A stretch of DNA of 64,000 bases from Lingula anatina (taxonomy: Eukaryota; Brachiopoda; Lingulata; Lingulida; Lingulidae). How positions within the stretch are numbered: position 1 is the stretch's first letter; every line of letters starts with the position of its first letter. Positions 62,040-64,000 of the stretch are shown piece by piece. Where the stretch lies: positions 1 to 64,000 of the forward strand of contig NW_019774547.1 of assembly GCF_001039355.2 (NCBI RefSeq). The letters are read 5' to 3'. The position numbers and the translations under genes were made by a program. Below the pieces are notes generated by a model. The model did not search any database. It was not told the origin of the DNA and saw only the letters and a list, made by a program, of their open reading frames with translations.

Positions 62040-63105
62040 GTAATTTATAAATCCCGCTCGTGTGTTTCCGATTCAACTGAGCACGATATTTGACAAAATT
62101 ATGTGGTTAATACTGTCTTAAACTCTAAAATGCACTTGTAAAAATCTTACATGTTGTACATCTTACCAAGCTTACATAATACAGAAAATAATAAGATAAA
62201 TAAATACATAAATAAATGGAAAGCAAGTAATTTCTGTAAACAATTAAATGCAATCGGCATACTATAGTTACATGTACGTTAATGGCAAGATGGGTAGCAG
62301 TGTTGGTTCCAGGCTTTGTGCATAAGTAAATGCAGTTTGGATCTTGGATGATATTTAAAAAGCACTGGAAATCACATGCTTGAAATTTTTCTTTAGGTCA
62401 ATTGTCAAATTTAAAGATACTTAACACATCTTGAAAAGTCCCAAAGTCATATTTTAAAAACAAATATCAAGCAAAGCTGCTTACCTTTCCCAATTTAGAC
62501 TTTTAAAGTGATGAACCCTTGCAATAAAAGTACCTGATGTCTATATTTCTATCTGAAATGTCATGCAGACATGGTAGTCCAAATGAATCGACAAAATTTG
62601 TTTAGAACTAAGTTATTGATTAGAAATGCTACAAAAAACAAAATGTAATTACAGGGACAGGTTGAGCAATTGTTTCTTCATTTTTCGAGGAAAATTACTA
62701 GTAGATTTGGCACAAAATCCTGAGTCCATGCTGTCAGTCAGTGGTTAACAAGCTTTAAGCTTATGTGAGGAATAATTGTTTTTAGCAGAGTGTATATTTC
62801 TGAAGATATTTGGTTTCTTTGCAGATATCATCTGTACAGCCATATGGAGCATTTGTGAAAATTCCTGGTTTGAAGAAGCAAGGTAATCAGGGAAGACTCT
62901 AGCTTTTTTGTACTTTGAACTAAATGTGTCACTTGTAACTGTAATTTAAGCTGCTTAAATTTCAAGTAGAAATCATGAGATTTTGAAATTCTGCTATTTA
63001 CCAGGTCTTGTGCATAAGTCTCAGCTCTCACAGTCAAGAGTGGACAACCCTGCCGAAGTAGTAGATGTTGGTGAAAGTGTCTACTGCAAGGTCATTACTC
63101 TTGAG
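61950..63105 (+). CDS. ZCCHC17: ZCCHC17 (pNO40), first three exons
   Basis: Exons 61950-62039, 62825-62882 and 63005-63105 join in phase and give 83 residues. The start is MASREENRNRRHGSHGESEL, an unconserved head, followed by LPDLYSIFKGE. Exons 2 and 3 make an S1 RNA-binding domain: VQPYGAFVKIPGLKKQGLVH, then SQLSQSRVDNPAEVVDVGES and VYCKVITLE. Length, motif order (LYxIFxGE, GAFxKIPGxxKQGLVH, RVDxPxExVDVG) and position match vertebrate ZCCHC17, a nuclear and nucleolar protein that associates with the large ribosomal subunit. The rest of S1, the CCHC zinc knuckle and the basic tail must lie in or beyond the gap at 63712. Frame-extended starts upstream of 61950 lack support. Confidence 0.9.
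62040..62824 (+). other. ZCCHC17 intron 1
   Basis: 785 A/T-rich bases, acceptor TTTCTTTGCAG. No repeat or gene recognised. Confidence 0.8.
62825..62882 (+). CDS. ZCCHC17: ZCCHC17 exon 2 (S1 domain start)
   Basis: 58 bases, phase 0 in and phase 1 out, between TTTGCAG and GTAATC. Confidence 0.9.
63005..63105 (+). CDS. ZCCHC17: ZCCHC17 exon 3 (S1 domain)
   Basis: 101 bases between TTACCAG and GTTAGT; completes the Gly codon and ends in phase 0 after ITLE. Confidence 0.9.
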
Positions 63106-63329
63106 GTTAGTAAATAATATTACATATAATGCAGCTTCACCTGGACAATTTCATGTGAATGTGGTATTTCTATTTTCTCACTCTCTCCTTTCTGTCATTT
63201 TCCCCATCTTTTTAGAAGCATTTTACTGGCTTTGATTTTTAAAAGCTGTGTTATTGATCATAGGTTTTGCAGTGGATGAAACCCATACAATTAGAAAATA
63301 TAAAATGATTGCATTGGACAATTTCATTT

Positions 63330-63711
63330 TTTTTATGTACAGACACAGATGTGTCTGTACATATTGCCATCACCTGCGTCTGTCGTTGCCGATGCCGATG
63401 CCGTGCACTTTCCTTGTAAACACGATAAGTGGAGGGCAGTTTTACTTTTTGGCTTTATATTTACAGAGCTGGTGAATATTCATAAAACGCAGGTCAAGTT
63501 CGAAAATCAGCATGATCGGGCCATTATTGTAGAAGTTATGCTGTTTTTTCACTTTTCAGCATATTTTTCACATTTCCTCAGATTCAATTCTTAGGCATGT
63601 TAACAGTCTCATTATTAAACTAATAAGATACGTAAAAGTTTTTGTTTGACATTTCCTGCATCTTTACAACATTGTTAGTTGATTTTGTAAAAATGATGGT
63701 AAACTTGTTAT
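63330..63711 (-). repeat. Inverted repeat family A copy with terminal hairpin
   Basis: The 30-base perfect hairpin (63334-63363) and GATGCCGATGCC tract are followed by the reverse complement of the family's TATTCAT..., ATGATCGGGCCATT and later segments, running into the gap. It lies in a ZCCHC17 intron. Confidence 0.7.
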
Positions 63712-64000
63712 NNNNNNNNNNNNNNNNNNNNNNNNNNNNNNNNNNNNNNNNNNNNNNNNNNNNNNNNNNNNNNNNNNNNNNNNNNNNNNNNNNNNNNNNN
63801 NNNNNNNNNNNNNNNNNNNNNNNNNNNNNNNNNNNNNNNNNNNNNNNNNNNNNNNNNNNNNNNNNNNNNNNNNNNNNNNNNNNNNNNNNNNNNNNNNNNN
63901 NNNNNNNNNNNNNNNNNNNNNNNNNNNNNNNNNNNNNNNNNNNNNNNNNNNNNNNNNNNNNNNNNNNNNNNNNNNNNNNNNNNNNNNNNNNNNNNNNNNN
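63712..64000. other. Assembly gap to window end
   Basis: Unknown bases; ZCCHC17 presumably continues beyond. Confidence 1.

Overview
This is a window of AT-rich animal nuclear DNA: genes split by GT-AG introns, long intergenic stretches full of decayed transposons, many microsatellites, and two assembly gaps (46895-47158 and 63712 to the end). Nothing is prokaryotic. The cathepsin D exon reads like molluscan or other lophotrochozoan enzymes, and the transposon mix (Penelope-like, PIF/Harbinger, hAT, piggyBac-like) fits a marine invertebrate. A mollusc is my best guess, but this is inference from protein style, not proof.

Five protein-coding loci are well supported. At the left, a two-exon plus-strand gene (512-2814) encodes a secreted leucine-rich-repeat (LRR) protein. 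At 20624-21727 an intronless minus-strand gene encodes a second secreted LRR protein of the same architecture; both end in the same Leu-Cys tail. The right half carries three conserved housekeeping genes: GPKOW, a G-patch/KOW spliceosome factor (minus strand, five exons found between 54517 and 36332); cathepsin D (minus strand, first three exons, 61332-56304); and ZCCHC17, an S1-domain RNA-binding protein (plus strand, first three exons, 61950-63105, continuing into the terminal gap). Exon phases agree across every junction I assigned. Cathepsin D and ZCCHC17 are head to head with about 620 bases between start codons.

The rest is mostly repeats. A ~2.2 kb block is tandemly duplicated (14131-16300 and 16499-18825), with a C-rich minisatellite of different length in each copy and a single N at the joint. 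Several inverted-repeat elements (MITEs) can be delimited: a TTAA-flanked piggyBac-like element (13202-14116), a ~520 bp element (30995-31513), a 230 bp element with 74-base arms (33183-33413), a 0.9 kb element enclosing an acidic coding exon (44605-45501) and a 181 bp TTAA-flanked element (56595-56775). Broken transposon genes are present for hAT, Penelope-like, a LINE and PIF/Harbinger. A large dispersed family ending in a 30-base perfect hairpin recurs throughout.

The main open questions are biological for the LRR pair (terminal cysteine, intron loss) and structural for cathepsin D, whose remaining exons are not found before GPKOW begins on the same strand.
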